From: Bacteroidota bacterium
Lineage (GTDB): Bacteria > Bacteroidota > Bacteroidia > Chitinophagales > Chitinophagaceae
NCBI GenBank assembly: GCA_023412975.1
Contig: JAEZRB010000227.1
Coordinates: forward strand, 1-10,978
Direction of reading: 5' to 3'
DNA: 10,978 nt
Shown here: positions 1-5,575 of the stretch, in pieces
Position numbering within the stretch: position 1 is the stretch's first letter
Layout: each line of letters begins with the position of its first letter
Notes under the pieces: model-generated
Seen by the model: only the letters and a program-made list of their open reading frames with translations
The model's database searches: none
What the model was told of the DNA's origin: nothing
Position numbers and translations under genes: made by a program

Positions 1-47
1 CGACTCACGACTCACGTCTCACGACTCACAACTACCGAACTCACTCG
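1..47. repeat. Degenerate heptamer tandem repeat (CGACTCA)n
   Basis: Units CGACTCA (1-7), CGACTCA (8-14), CGTCTCA (15-21) and CGACTCA (22-28) follow each other without gaps. Decayed copies follow (CAACTAC at 29-35, then CGAACTCACTCG). The array may extend beyond the left edge. It ends directly against the -7 element of pdxJ and occupies the place where a -33 element would lie, and no TTG is present there. It carries no open frame that looks coding. A simple-sequence expansion in an intergenic region is the plainest reading; a regulatory role is only a possibility. Confidence 0.75.
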
Positions 48-55
48 TATCTTTG
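48..55 (+). promoter_or_regulatory. Bacteroidota -7 promoter element for pdxJ, near-leaderless
   Basis: The octamer TATCTTTG matches the Bacteroidota sigma-A consensus TAnnTTTG exactly and lies four bases (CCCC) before the pdxJ ATG. Since this element is centred near -7, transcription would start at or next to the ATG, giving a leaderless or almost leaderless mRNA. No -33 TTG is visible; that region is the heptamer array. The same geometry (TAnnTTTG, four bases, ATG) recurs at 4744-4751 on the other strand, which supports the call. Confidence 0.6.
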
Positions 56-59
56 CCCC

Positions 60-779
60 ATGACCAAACTCTCAGTCAATATCAACAAAATTGCAACCCT
101 GCGCAATTCAAGAGGCGGTAATAATCCGGATGTAGTAAAGTCGGCAATCGATATCCAGGCATTTGGAGCAGATGGCATCACGGTGCATCCCCGTCCCGAT
201 GAGCGACATATCCGGTACAGCGATGTAAGGGAAATAAAAAAGATCATTACAACTGAATTTAATATCGAAGGCAATTGTAAAGAGCAGAAATTTGTGGACC
301 TGGTACTTGAAACAAAACCCGACCAGGTAACACTCGTGCCTGATGTCCTGGGACAGCTCACCTCCGATCATGGCTGGGATACGATCCACAACAAAGATTA
401 TTTAAAAGAGGTGATCAGTGTATTTAAAAACGCCGGTATCAGGGTTTCCATCTTTGTTGATCCCGATGTAAAAATGGTGGAAGGCGCCGCCAAGACAGAT
501 ACTGACCGAATCGAGCTATATACGGAGGGTTATGCAAAACAGTTTGCGGCAGGCAACCGGGACTCAGCAATCGCGGCTTATAAAGAAGCTGCCAGCGCCG
601 CCCGTGACCTGGGTTTGGGACTCAACGCAGGGCATGACCTTGACCTGAACAATCTAAAATTCTTTAAAGAAAATATTCCCTGGCTTGATGAAGTGAGTAT
701 TGGACACGCGTTGATCTGTGATGCTATTTACCTGGGGCTGGAAAATACCGTGCAGTTGTACAAACGACAATTAAATTAG
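60..779 (+). CDS. pdxJ: Pyridoxine 5'-phosphate synthase PdxJ
   Basis: PdxJ is a cytosolic TIM-barrel enzyme that condenses 3-amino-2-oxopropyl phosphate with 1-deoxy-D-xylulose 5-phosphate to give pyridoxine 5'-phosphate, the last ring-forming step of the DXP-dependent vitamin B6 pathway. The 239-residue product has the family's usual length and hallmark segments: SVNINKIATLRNSRGG at the N-terminus, GADGITVHPRPDERHI (His43, Arg45, His50), Glu70 in the NIEG strand, ETKPDQVTLVP, and LNAGHDL with His192, all in the places of the known catalytic and phosphate-binding residues. The N-terminal motif reads NINK, where the E. coli enzyme, as I recall it, has NIDH; this appears to be the Bacteroidota form. 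The ATG at 60 is set by the promoter four bases upstream. The gene is monocistronic and convergent with the DUF1801 gene, with only 13 bp between their stop codons and no clear terminator. Confidence 0.97.
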   Translation: MTKLSVNINKIATLRNSRGGNNPDVVKSAIDIQAFGADGITVHPRPDERHIRYSDVREIKKIITTEFNIEGNCKEQKFVDLVLETKPDQVTLVPDVLGQLTSDHGWDTIHNKDYLKEVISVFKNAGIRVSIFVDPDVKMVEGAAKTDTDRIELYTEGYAKQFAAGNRDSAIAAYKEAASAARDLGLGLNAGHDLDLNNLKFFKENIPWLDEVSIGHALICDAIYLGLENTVQLYKRQLN

Positions 780-792
780 ACAGCGACAAACA

Positions 793-1176
793 TTATTTTC
801 CAAAGCTGGAGTCTAGCTTAATAGCTTCTCTCAATAATTTTTTTATCGGCTTGTCATCAATTTCCTCTGCACGCTGGTAGATCTTGTAAAATATCTGCTT
901 ATTTGTGCCATGTGTAAGAAATCTATCTTCATCCTTTAGTTTATTGCCATACCAAAAACCCATCAGTACACCGGATTTGATACCACCTCTTGGAACTGTG
1001 GCTGGCCAGACGATACAGATACCTTTGTTGCCATAAAAAAATGGAACATTATAAGATATTTTCTCCCTGCAATTCGACGGAAGTATTTCTAATATGATCT
1101 GCCGGAGAACGTCGACTATTATCCTTTCTTCTTCGGGAAGGATCGGGTATAGTTCGGCGACTGATCTGATTTTCAT
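793..1176 (-). CDS. DUF1801 domain protein (YdhG-like), 127 aa
   Basis: This is a small cytosolic alpha/beta protein of the DUF1801/YdhG type. Recognisable segments are EKISYNVPFFYGNKGICIVW (about residues 39-58), GVLMGFWYGN (69-78), the FLTHGTNKQIF stretch (86-96) and the C-terminal LLREAIKLDSSF. The family has no established biochemical function, and no catalytic motif or signal peptide is visible here. It lies 49 bp downstream of another DUF1801 gene on the same strand. No TAnnTTTG is seen in that gap, so it is probably the last gene of the VOC-DUF1801-DUF1801 transcript. The two DUF1801 products are only distantly similar, so they are not a recent duplication. The family assignment is confident; the role is unknown. 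Confidence 0.85.
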   Translation of the reverse strand: MKIRSVAELYPILPEEERIIVDVLRQIILEILPSNCREKISYNVPFFYGNKGICIVWPATVPRGGIKSGVLMGFWYGNKLKDEDRFLTHGTNKQIFYKIYQRAEEIDDKPIKKLLREAIKLDSSFGK

Positions 1177-1225
1177 GGGTACTTATTTTAGTTATTGCAT
1201 GATATTATTTTATCCAGCTTGATTT

Positions 1226-1666
1226 TCATTTCTTGCCAATTTTTGATATTGTTTTGCCAATTGCTTTTGTCGGTTTGTCCATATCACTAATGGCAAAATT
1301 CATCGCTTCTTTTATTAATGCTTTGAGTTTTGGATTCCTATAGTCTGCCGGCTTTTTCACATTGATATGCCTGATCAGGTTGCCAGTACCGGTCAACAGT
1401 TTGTGTGGATCTTTCAATAATGTCCCTTTATTAAAACCCAGGTTAAGATGACCGGTATAGATGGGAATCATACAAAACGCATCAGCGAGCCTGTCCGATG
1501 CCGAAAACACCGAAGTGAGGGCATGTGTGTGGTATAGCAATTCATTACTATCAGGACAAAGCTCCAATATATATTGCCGAAGATCATAAAACAATTCTTT
1601 GAGCTCGGAATCTTTTAAGTCAAGTAAAATTTGAAATTCCGGAGGTAATGGTCTTTTATCTTTCAT
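1226..1666 (-). CDS. DUF1801 domain protein, 146 aa, overlapping the VOC gene
   Basis: The product carries a DUF1801 domain, visible in LPPEFQILLDLKD, DLRQYILELCPDSNELLYHT, the hydrophobic IYTGHLNLGFNKGTLL core and LLTGTGNLIRHI, followed by a lysine-rich tail (KAIGKTISKIGKK). DUF1801 proteins are small and cytosolic and have no proven activity. I chose the ATG at 1666 (MKDKRPLPP). A GTG at 1693 would add nine residues (MVFNTTTSQ) with no family similarity, read from sequence that already encodes the VOC protein. With the ATG start the gene overlaps the end of the VOC gene by 11 bp (AATGAAAGATAA), an arrangement typical of translational coupling. No ribosome binding site is obvious, which is normal in this phylum. 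Confidence 0.83.
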   Translation of the reverse strand: MKDKRPLPPEFQILLDLKDSELKELFYDLRQYILELCPDSNELLYHTHALTSVFSASDRLADAFCMIPIYTGHLNLGFNKGTLLKDPHKLLTGTGNLIRHINVKKPADYRNPKLKALIKEAMNFAISDMDKPTKAIGKTISKIGKK

Positions 1667-2045
1667 TTGGCTGGTTGTCGTATTGAATACCACAAATTAA
1701 GTTTCCTTCTGTGTCAAGAAATTTGACGATCCAGCCAACATAAGGGATCGCGGTTTTGGGCATCACGATCGTACCACCGTTTAGTTTCACTCTTTCAATA
1801 AGATCATCTATATTTTGAACATTGAATGAACATTCAAGGCCGATTACTTTTTCCTGCACTGGTGAATAGCTCCGGGATTGCAGCGCGCCGATAAATTCAC
1901 TGTCGTCGGACTTACCTGTTTTGATCTGTAGAAAGTCTTTCGGGCCATACGAATTGAATCCCCATTCGAAGATATTGTCGTAAAACTTTTTGGCCCGTTC
2001 CATGTCGTCCGTGTAGATAGCGAAGTGGGTTAGTGTGGTGTTCAT
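1656..2045 (-). CDS. VOC (glyoxalase/bleomycin resistance fold) family protein
   Basis: This 129-residue protein has the two beta-alpha-beta-beta-beta modules of the vicinal oxygen chelate superfamily: TLTHFAIYTDDMERAKKFYD at the N-terminus, then IGLECSFNVQNIDDLIERVK, GGTIVMPKTAIPYVGWIVKF and DTEGNLICGIQ at the C-terminus. His7 and Glu71 sit where metal ligands usually lie. The Glu that normally follows GNLI in the last strand is replaced by Cys118, so the usual metal site is incomplete and the substrate cannot be inferred. The protein may be a non-enzymatic or atypical member. It is the first gene of a minus-strand cluster with two DUF1801 genes. No TAnnTTTG lies directly upstream; the nearest on this strand is at 2158-2151, which would imply a leader of about 100 nt. 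Confidence 0.88.
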   Translation of the reverse strand: MNTTLTHFAIYTDDMERAKKFYDNIFEWGFNSYGPKDFLQIKTGKSDDSEFIGALQSRSYSPVQEKVIGLECSFNVQNIDDLIERVKLNGGTIVMPKTAIPYVGWIVKFLDTEGNLICGIQYDNQPNER

Positions 2046-2133
2046 TCTATTTGGTTTAATTGTACAACGATCATTTTGTTTCGAAAACAGACTAAAAAAT
2101 TCAATTGTGTTGTACGGATGTAATACCCTTTTT

Positions 2134-2178
2134 GCAGATCACGGGCAATTCAAAGATAGCGGTATAAACCCCGTCTGC
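2134..2178. repeat. Bulged inverted repeat around a minus-strand -7 element
   Basis: GCAGA (2134-2138) pairs with TCTGC (2174-2178), and CGGG (2142-2145) with CCCG (2170-2173). This gives a 9-bp stem interrupted by a 3-nt bulge (TCA, 2139-2141) around a 24-nt loop. The loop contains CAAAGATA, which is TATCTTTG on the minus strand. There is no T-run on either side, so it does not look like an intrinsic terminator. It could be an operator, a leader structure or chance. Confidence 0.4.
2151..2158 (-). promoter_or_regulatory. Candidate -7 element for the VOC/DUF1801 transcript
   Basis: On the minus strand these bases read TATCTTTG, an exact TAnnTTTG match. The VOC start codon is about 105 bases downstream. 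No clear TTG lies at the expected -33 distance. A six-base consensus is expected a few times by chance in a window this size, so this is only a candidate. It is favoured because it lies in a gene-free stretch with the right orientation. Confidence 0.35.
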
Positions 2179-2244
2179 CTTTTGCTGAAATGGTTTCCCA
2201 AGGGATCAGGGCGGCGTTTGCAATAATAAATTTTTAACTAAAAT

Positions 2245-2270
2245 AATAAATATTTATTGATATTCAATAA
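2245..2270. repeat. Paired AT-rich palindromes
   Basis: AATAAATATTTATT (2245-2258) is a perfect 14-bp palindrome. It overlaps TTATTGA-TAT-TCAATAA (2254-2270), an inverted repeat with 7-bp arms and a 3-bp spacer. Both lie in the AT-rich block about 310-330 bp upstream of cysE. A dimeric regulator site or an easily melted spacer are possible roles. Low base complexity makes chance palindromes likely here. Confidence 0.35.
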
Positions 2271-2547
2271 TGTTTTCACTACTCTTTATTCCATTGTGAG
2301 AACGGGTGTGCACCACATTTAAGCATTATAAGAATAACACTCATTTTTATCCCGGTAGAAATCGGCCTGCTTGGTCAGGTTATTTTGGCCAAGAAAAATG
2401 TTTACCAGCTATCAATAACCATTAGTGAATTACACAGTTATCTAACGGAGGTCGACACATTTTCCATCGAAAATTCCACTCTTCACGATTTATCATTTCC
2501 TTATCAAATACCAGGGCTGCCCGGAAATGGGATGTTTATAATTATGG

Positions 2548-2555
2548 TAGTTTTG
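2548..2555 (+). promoter_or_regulatory. Candidate -7 element for the cysE-cysM operon
   Basis: TAGTTTTG matches TAnnTTTG and ends 22 bases before the cysE ATG, which would give a short leader of about 17 nt. No TTG is evident at the -33 distance. The position immediately before the first gene of a clear operon supports it, but the motif alone is weak evidence. Confidence 0.45.
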
Positions 2556-2577
2556 TCGACTAATCATTAACCGGTGT

Positions 2578-3390
2578 ATGAATAAAAAATTCTACCAGCA
2601 CATCTTTGAAAAAAAACAAAGCGTCGAAGCGGTTCCCCCCAATGAAGTCATTGCCTCCTGGACACTTCGGCTGATCCATCTTTTATACCCGGAAAAATCA
2701 GAAAATGGTCCCACTTCGCCTGAAGAGATTGAACGGGAATTTATGTTCCTGGAAAAAGAGCTGGTAAGGATATTCAATGCCACCAAAGCATGCCTCCAAT
2801 GCGATAATGCTGATAAAGCGAGAAAATTTTTTGTGGCTATCCCTGAAATGTACCGGGTTTTGAATACGGATATCGATGCCATTTTCGAAGGCGATCCAGC
2901 TTCACAGAGTAAATTTGAGATCATCAGGGCATATCCCGGTTTTTATGCCATATCCTTTTATCGCATTGCGCATGCACTGGCTGATCTCGATATTCCCCTG
3001 TTGCCACGCATCCTTACCGAATATGCCCATTCCAAAACGGGTATCGACATACACCCCTCCGCCGAAATCGGCGAATATTTCTGCATCGACCACGGAACCG
3101 GACTTGTTATCGGTGAAACAACGTTAATAGGAAATCATGTCAAAATATACCAGGGCGTTACATTAGGAGCGCTAAGCGTTGACAAAAGTCTCTCGCATGT
3201 AAAGCGGCATCCTACCGTGGAGGATCATGTGGTTATCTATTCCGGTGCTACCATATTAGGAGGCGACACCGTTATTGGTCATCATAGTATCATCGGTGGT
3301 AATGTCTGGTTAACTAAAAGCGTTCCTCCCTATACTACGGTTTATCATAAGTCTGAGATCGAAGTCGTGGATCAAAAAACAAAAATTTAA
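2578..3390 (+). CDS. cysE: Serine O-acetyltransferase (CysE/EpsC type)
   Basis: This cytosolic enzyme transfers acetyl from acetyl-CoA to L-serine, giving O-acetylserine, the first committed step of cysteine synthesis. The 270-residue product has an N-terminal helical half, then a left-handed beta-helix of hexapeptide repeats from about residue 155 to 250. The catalytic pair is present with the E. coli CysE spacing: Asp157 in GIDIHPSAEIG and His172 in CIDHGTGLVIGET, 15 residues apart. KIYQGVTLGALS and VKRHPTVEDHV (Arg210, His211) supply the CoA and serine pocket. The protein ends in ...QKTKI. A C-terminal Ile is the residue that CysE family members insert into the CysK active site to form the cysteine synthase complex. 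The next gene, cysM, starts after one base, so the two are translated from one message. The EpsC-like length is common in Bacteroidota. Confidence 0.95.
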   Translation: MNKKFYQHIFEKKQSVEAVPPNEVIASWTLRLIHLLYPEKSENGPTSPEEIEREFMFLEKELVRIFNATKACLQCDNADKARKFFVAIPEMYRVLNTDIDAIFEGDPASQSKFEIIRAYPGFYAISFYRIAHALADLDIPLLPRILTEYAHSKTGIDIHPSAEIGEYFCIDHGTGLVIGETTLIGNHVKIYQGVTLGALSVDKSLSHVKRHPTVEDHVVIYSGATILGGDTVIGHHSIIGGNVWLTKSVPPYTTVYHKSEIEVVDQKTKI

Positions 3391-3391
3391 T

Positions 3392-4264
3392 ATGGCGAGC
3401 ATACTTGACCTGGTTGGCAATACTCCCATGGTCGAACTCAGAAAACTTAATCCGAATCCAGGCGTTCAGATATTTGCAAAACTTGAGGGAGATAATCCCG
3501 GGGGCAGCGTGAAGGACCGGCCGGCACTGAACATGATCAGATCTGCGCTGGAACGGGGAGAAATCAGGCCAGGTAGTAAACTAATTGAAGCCACCAGCGG
3601 CAATACCGGTATTGCGCTGGCCATGATCGCAAGGTTATTTGACCTGGAAATCGAATTGGTCATGCCCTCCAGTTCCACCCGCGAACGAACATTGACCATG
3701 GAAGCCTATGGCGCCAAAGTGACTTTACTCGACAGTATCGAAATATGCCGCGACTATGCAGAAGAAAAATCAAAAACCGGTGAATATTTTATTCTGAACC
3801 AGTTTGCAAACCCCGACAATTACAAGGCGCACTATAAAACAACCGGGCCGGAGATATGGAAAGATACCGGGCATAAGATCACACATTTTGTTAGCTCGAT
3901 GGGAACTACCGGCACGATCATGGGTTGTTCGCGTTACCTGAAAGAACAAAATCCATCGATTCAAATCGTGGGCTGCCAGCCGACGGAGGAATCATCTATC
4001 CCCGGCATACGTCGCTGGCCTGCGGAATACCTGCCGAAAATATTTGAACCGAAACGTGTAGACCGGATCATAGATGTATCTCAACAGGAAGCCACAGAGA
4101 TGGCGCGAAAACTAGCAAAGGAAGAAGGCATATTCGCAGGCATGAGCAGTGGCGGCGCTGCATCGGCCGCCATACGCCTTGCAGGAGAATTGAAATCCGG
4201 GCTGATCGTGTTCATCGTATGCGATCGTGGTGACCGCTATCTTAGCAGTGACCTATTTGGTTAG
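3392..4264 (+). CDS. cysM: Cysteine synthase B, CysM (PLP-dependent)
   Basis: CysM uses O-acetylserine with sulfide or thiosulfate to form cysteine or S-sulfocysteine in the cytosol. The fold-type II PLP motifs are all present: LVGNTPMVELRKL, NPGGSVKDR with the PLP lysine at Lys41, EATSGNTGIALAMIA (phosphate and substrate loop at 68-73), the GTTGT loop at 171-175 and SSGGA at 252-256. The CysM-type segment SSIPGIRRWPAEYLP (202-216) and the C-terminal CDRGDRYLSS separate it from CysK, which lacks the RRWP stretch. At 290 residues it has the normal length of the family. It starts one base after the cysE stop codon, so precursor synthesis and consumption are encoded together. It converges on the HSDR_N-like gene with a 22-bp gap and no obvious terminator hairpin. 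Confidence 0.95.
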   Translation: MASILDLVGNTPMVELRKLNPNPGVQIFAKLEGDNPGGSVKDRPALNMIRSALERGEIRPGSKLIEATSGNTGIALAMIARLFDLEIELVMPSSSTRERTLTMEAYGAKVTLLDSIEICRDYAEEKSKTGEYFILNQFANPDNYKAHYKTTGPEIWKDTGHKITHFVSSMGTTGTIMGCSRYLKEQNPSIQIVGCQPTEESSIPGIRRWPAEYLPKIFEPKRVDRIIDVSQQEATEMARKLAKEEGIFAGMSSGGAASAAIRLAGELKSGLIVFIVCDRGDRYLSSDLFG

Positions 4265-4286
4265 CATAATATTTCATTAAGCCTGG

Positions 4287-4739
4287 TTAATCTATCGCTT
4301 GTAATTTCCAATCTGGCAATTCGGGTATCAGTAAAAGATCTTGTCCTTCTTTTTTCCAGGCACAACTGGTGTTGCCATTAGTGATAACAAGAAATCCGGC
4401 AGGAATACTGATATGATAACGCAGCAACTGCAATAAGACGGGTTCGTCAAGTCTGACCGAAGGCGCTTTACATTCTATCATCATCCAGGGTTGATGCCGC
4501 TTGTCATAGACAAGTATATCGAACCGTTTTTTTAACTCACCCAGTCGGATGATCTTTTCCATCGCAATCAGGGTGGCGGGATAATTTTTCACCTTTACCA
4601 GGTACTGGACAAAATTTTGTCGCACCCACTCTTCCGGTGTTAGCTTCAGCCATCTTTTTCGGAGGGGATCAAAAATCAGTTCCTGCGTCCCCGTTTTTTT
4701 TACCTGGAATGCCGGTTCGGGGTATTGTATCAGCAGCAT
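4287..4739 (-). CDS. Stand-alone HSDR_N-like (PD-(D/E)XK) domain protein
   Basis: The 150-residue product resembles the N-terminal nuclease-type domain of type I restriction R subunits (HSDR_N_2 group), which circulates as a single-domain protein in Bacteroidota. An N-terminal segment (LTPEEWVRQNFVQYLVKVKN) precedes KRFDILVYDKRHQPWMMIEC and K91. Asp74, Glu89 and Lys91 form the D...ExK signature, and LLQLLRYH with Gln104 fits the following conserved helix. The active-site residues are intact, so nuclease activity is possible but unproven. There is no helicase, methylase or specificity gene in the window, so this is not a restriction locus. The ATG at 4739 lies four bases after a TAnnTTTG element. 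It is divergent from amn across 47 bp. Its cellular role is unknown. Confidence 0.85.
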   Translation of the reverse strand: MLLIQYPEPAFQVKKTGTQELIFDPLRKRWLKLTPEEWVRQNFVQYLVKVKNYPATLIAMEKIIRLGELKKRFDILVYDKRHQPWMMIECKAPSVRLDEPVLLQLLRYHISIPAGFLVITNGNTSCAWKKEGQDLLLIPELPDWKLQAID

Positions 4740-4743
4740 GCTT

Positions 4744-4751
4744 CAAAAGTA
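4744..4751 (-). promoter_or_regulatory. -7 element for the HSDR_N-like gene, near-leaderless
   Basis: On the minus strand the sequence reads TACTTTTG, then AAGC, then the ATG at 4739. This is the same TAnnTTTG-N4-ATG geometry as pdxJ and predicts transcription starting at or beside the start codon. No TTG sits at the -33 distance; TTTTAG further upstream is a weak candidate. Confidence 0.55.
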
Positions 4752-4786
4752 AATGATTAAATTCGCTTCATATCTAAAACGGCGAT

Positions 4787-5557
4787 ATGAAATCAAAAGA
4801 GGAAATAGTTGAAAACTGGCTTCCACGTTATACCGGTGAAAAATTGAAGAATTTTGGACAGTATATACTTTTAACAAACTTCAGCAACTACGTTTACAAA
4901 TTCGCGGAATGGAATAATGTACAGGTCGTGGGTGAAACACGACCGATGCAATGCGCCACTGCAGACAATATTACGATCATTAATTTCGGAATGGGAAGCC
5001 CGACCGCGGCTACGATTATGGACCTGCTAAGCGCTATTGAACCCAAAGCCGCTTTATTTCTTGGAAAATGCGGCGGTTTGAAAAAGCGGAATAAGATCGG
5101 GGACCTAATCTTACCCATAGCGGCAATTCGCGGTGAGGGTACTTCCAATGATTATTTTCCTGCTGAGGTGCCGGCGCTTCCCGCCTTCGCCCTGCAAAAA
5201 GCGGTGTCGACTACCATTCGCGATTATGGGGTTGACTACTGGACCGGTACGGTGTACACAACCAATCGCAGGGTTTGGGAACACGATGAAGAATTCAAAA
5301 ACTACCTGCAGGATATCAGGGCTTATGCCATCGATATGGAAACCGCCACTATTTTTACAGTTGGTTTTTATAACAAAATCCCAACCGGTGCACTGTTACT
5401 GGTAAGTGATCAGCCGATGATACCCGAAGGTGTAAAAACAGAAGAAAGTGATATGAGTGTTACGGCACAATTTGTGGACAACCATATCAAAATAGGAATT
5501 GACTCACTGAAACAACTGATCAACGATGGAATGACGGTGAGACACCTGAAATTTTAA
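4787..5557 (+). CDS. amn: AMP nucleosidase (short Bacteroidota form)
   Basis: The product belongs to the nucleoside phosphorylase/nucleosidase fold and matches the short AMP nucleosidase group, which hydrolyses AMP to adenine and ribose 5-phosphate. At 256 residues it lacks the extra N-terminal regulatory domain of the roughly 480-residue E. coli Amn. Visible motifs are INFGMGSPTAATIMDLL (65-81), FLGKCGGLKKRNKIGDLILP (91-110), RGEGTSNDYFPAEVPA (115-130), YAIDMETATIF with the ribose-binding Glu185, and LLVSDQP with the base-protonating Asp208. No signal peptide is present. It is the first gene of a tight plus-strand run with the small exported protein (18-bp gap) and the ABC ATPase. A related purine or futalosine-type nucleosidase specificity cannot be excluded from motifs alone, but RGEGTSNDYFP is characteristic of the AMN group. 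Confidence 0.9.
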   Translation: MKSKEEIVENWLPRYTGEKLKNFGQYILLTNFSNYVYKFAEWNNVQVVGETRPMQCATADNITIINFGMGSPTAATIMDLLSAIEPKAALFLGKCGGLKKRNKIGDLILPIAAIRGEGTSNDYFPAEVPALPAFALQKAVSTTIRDYGVDYWTGTVYTTNRRVWEHDEEFKNYLQDIRAYAIDMETATIFTVGFYNKIPTGALLLVSDQPMIPEGVKTEESDMSVTAQFVDNHIKIGIDSLKQLINDGMTVRHLKF

Positions 5558-5575
5558 ATGTAAAAAAAATATTTT

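Larger units (their letters stand above)
2046..2577. other. 532-bp intergenic region between divergent VOC and cysE genes
   Basis: I see no convincing gene here. Both strands have short open frames, but they lack family signal and good starts. The half nearer VOC contains the palindrome TTGTACAA (2060-2067), a bulged inverted repeat (2134-2178) with a minus-strand TAnnTTTG inside it, and GC-richer sequence to about 2220. The segment at 2221-2300 is strongly AT-rich and holds two short palindromes. A 7-bp stem with one G-T pair can form at 2370-2376/2387-2393. A plus-strand TAnnTTTG at 2548-2555 precedes cysE. The region must hold the promoters for both flanking transcripts. I recognise no SAM or other known riboswitch in it. 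Confidence 0.6.

Noticed and set aside
1..47. CRISPR array
   Set aside because: The units are 7 bp and directly tandem with no spacers, so this is a simple tandem repeat.
797..822. Terminator between pdxJ and the convergent DUF1801 gene
   Set aside because: The only nearby inverted repeat (AAGCT...AGCTT) has 5-bp arms, lies inside the DUF1801 coding end and has no T-run.
2035..2226. 63-codon plus-strand frame overlapping the 5' end of the VOC gene
   Set aside because: Its start lies inside the VOC gene on the other strand, and the product shows no domain or signal-peptide logic. It is most likely a chance frame.
2150..2233. Minus-strand 27-codon stop-to-stop stretch reading ...ALIPWETISAKGRRGLYRYL
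   Set aside because: The translation looks protein-like and could be the remnant of a lost gene, but there is no ATG, GTG or TTG start in frame and it matches no family I recognise. It is too short to support as a gene or pseudogene.
2385..2570. 61-codon plus-strand frame upstream of cysE with a TTG start
   Set aside because: It lies in AT-rich leader sequence, has no start signal and no family resemblance, and it ends only 7 bp before cysE. A small leader peptide cannot be excluded, but nothing supports it.
2578..3390. Sugar O-acetyltransferase of the same hexapeptide fold, in place of serine acetyltransferase
   Set aside because: The N-terminal helical half, the Asp157/His172 spacing and direct coupling to cysM identify serine acetyltransferase.
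4287..4739. Part of a type I restriction-modification or defence system
   Set aside because: Only the small HSDR_N-like domain is present. There is no helicase, methyltransferase or specificity gene, and the neighbours are cysteine and purine metabolism genes.
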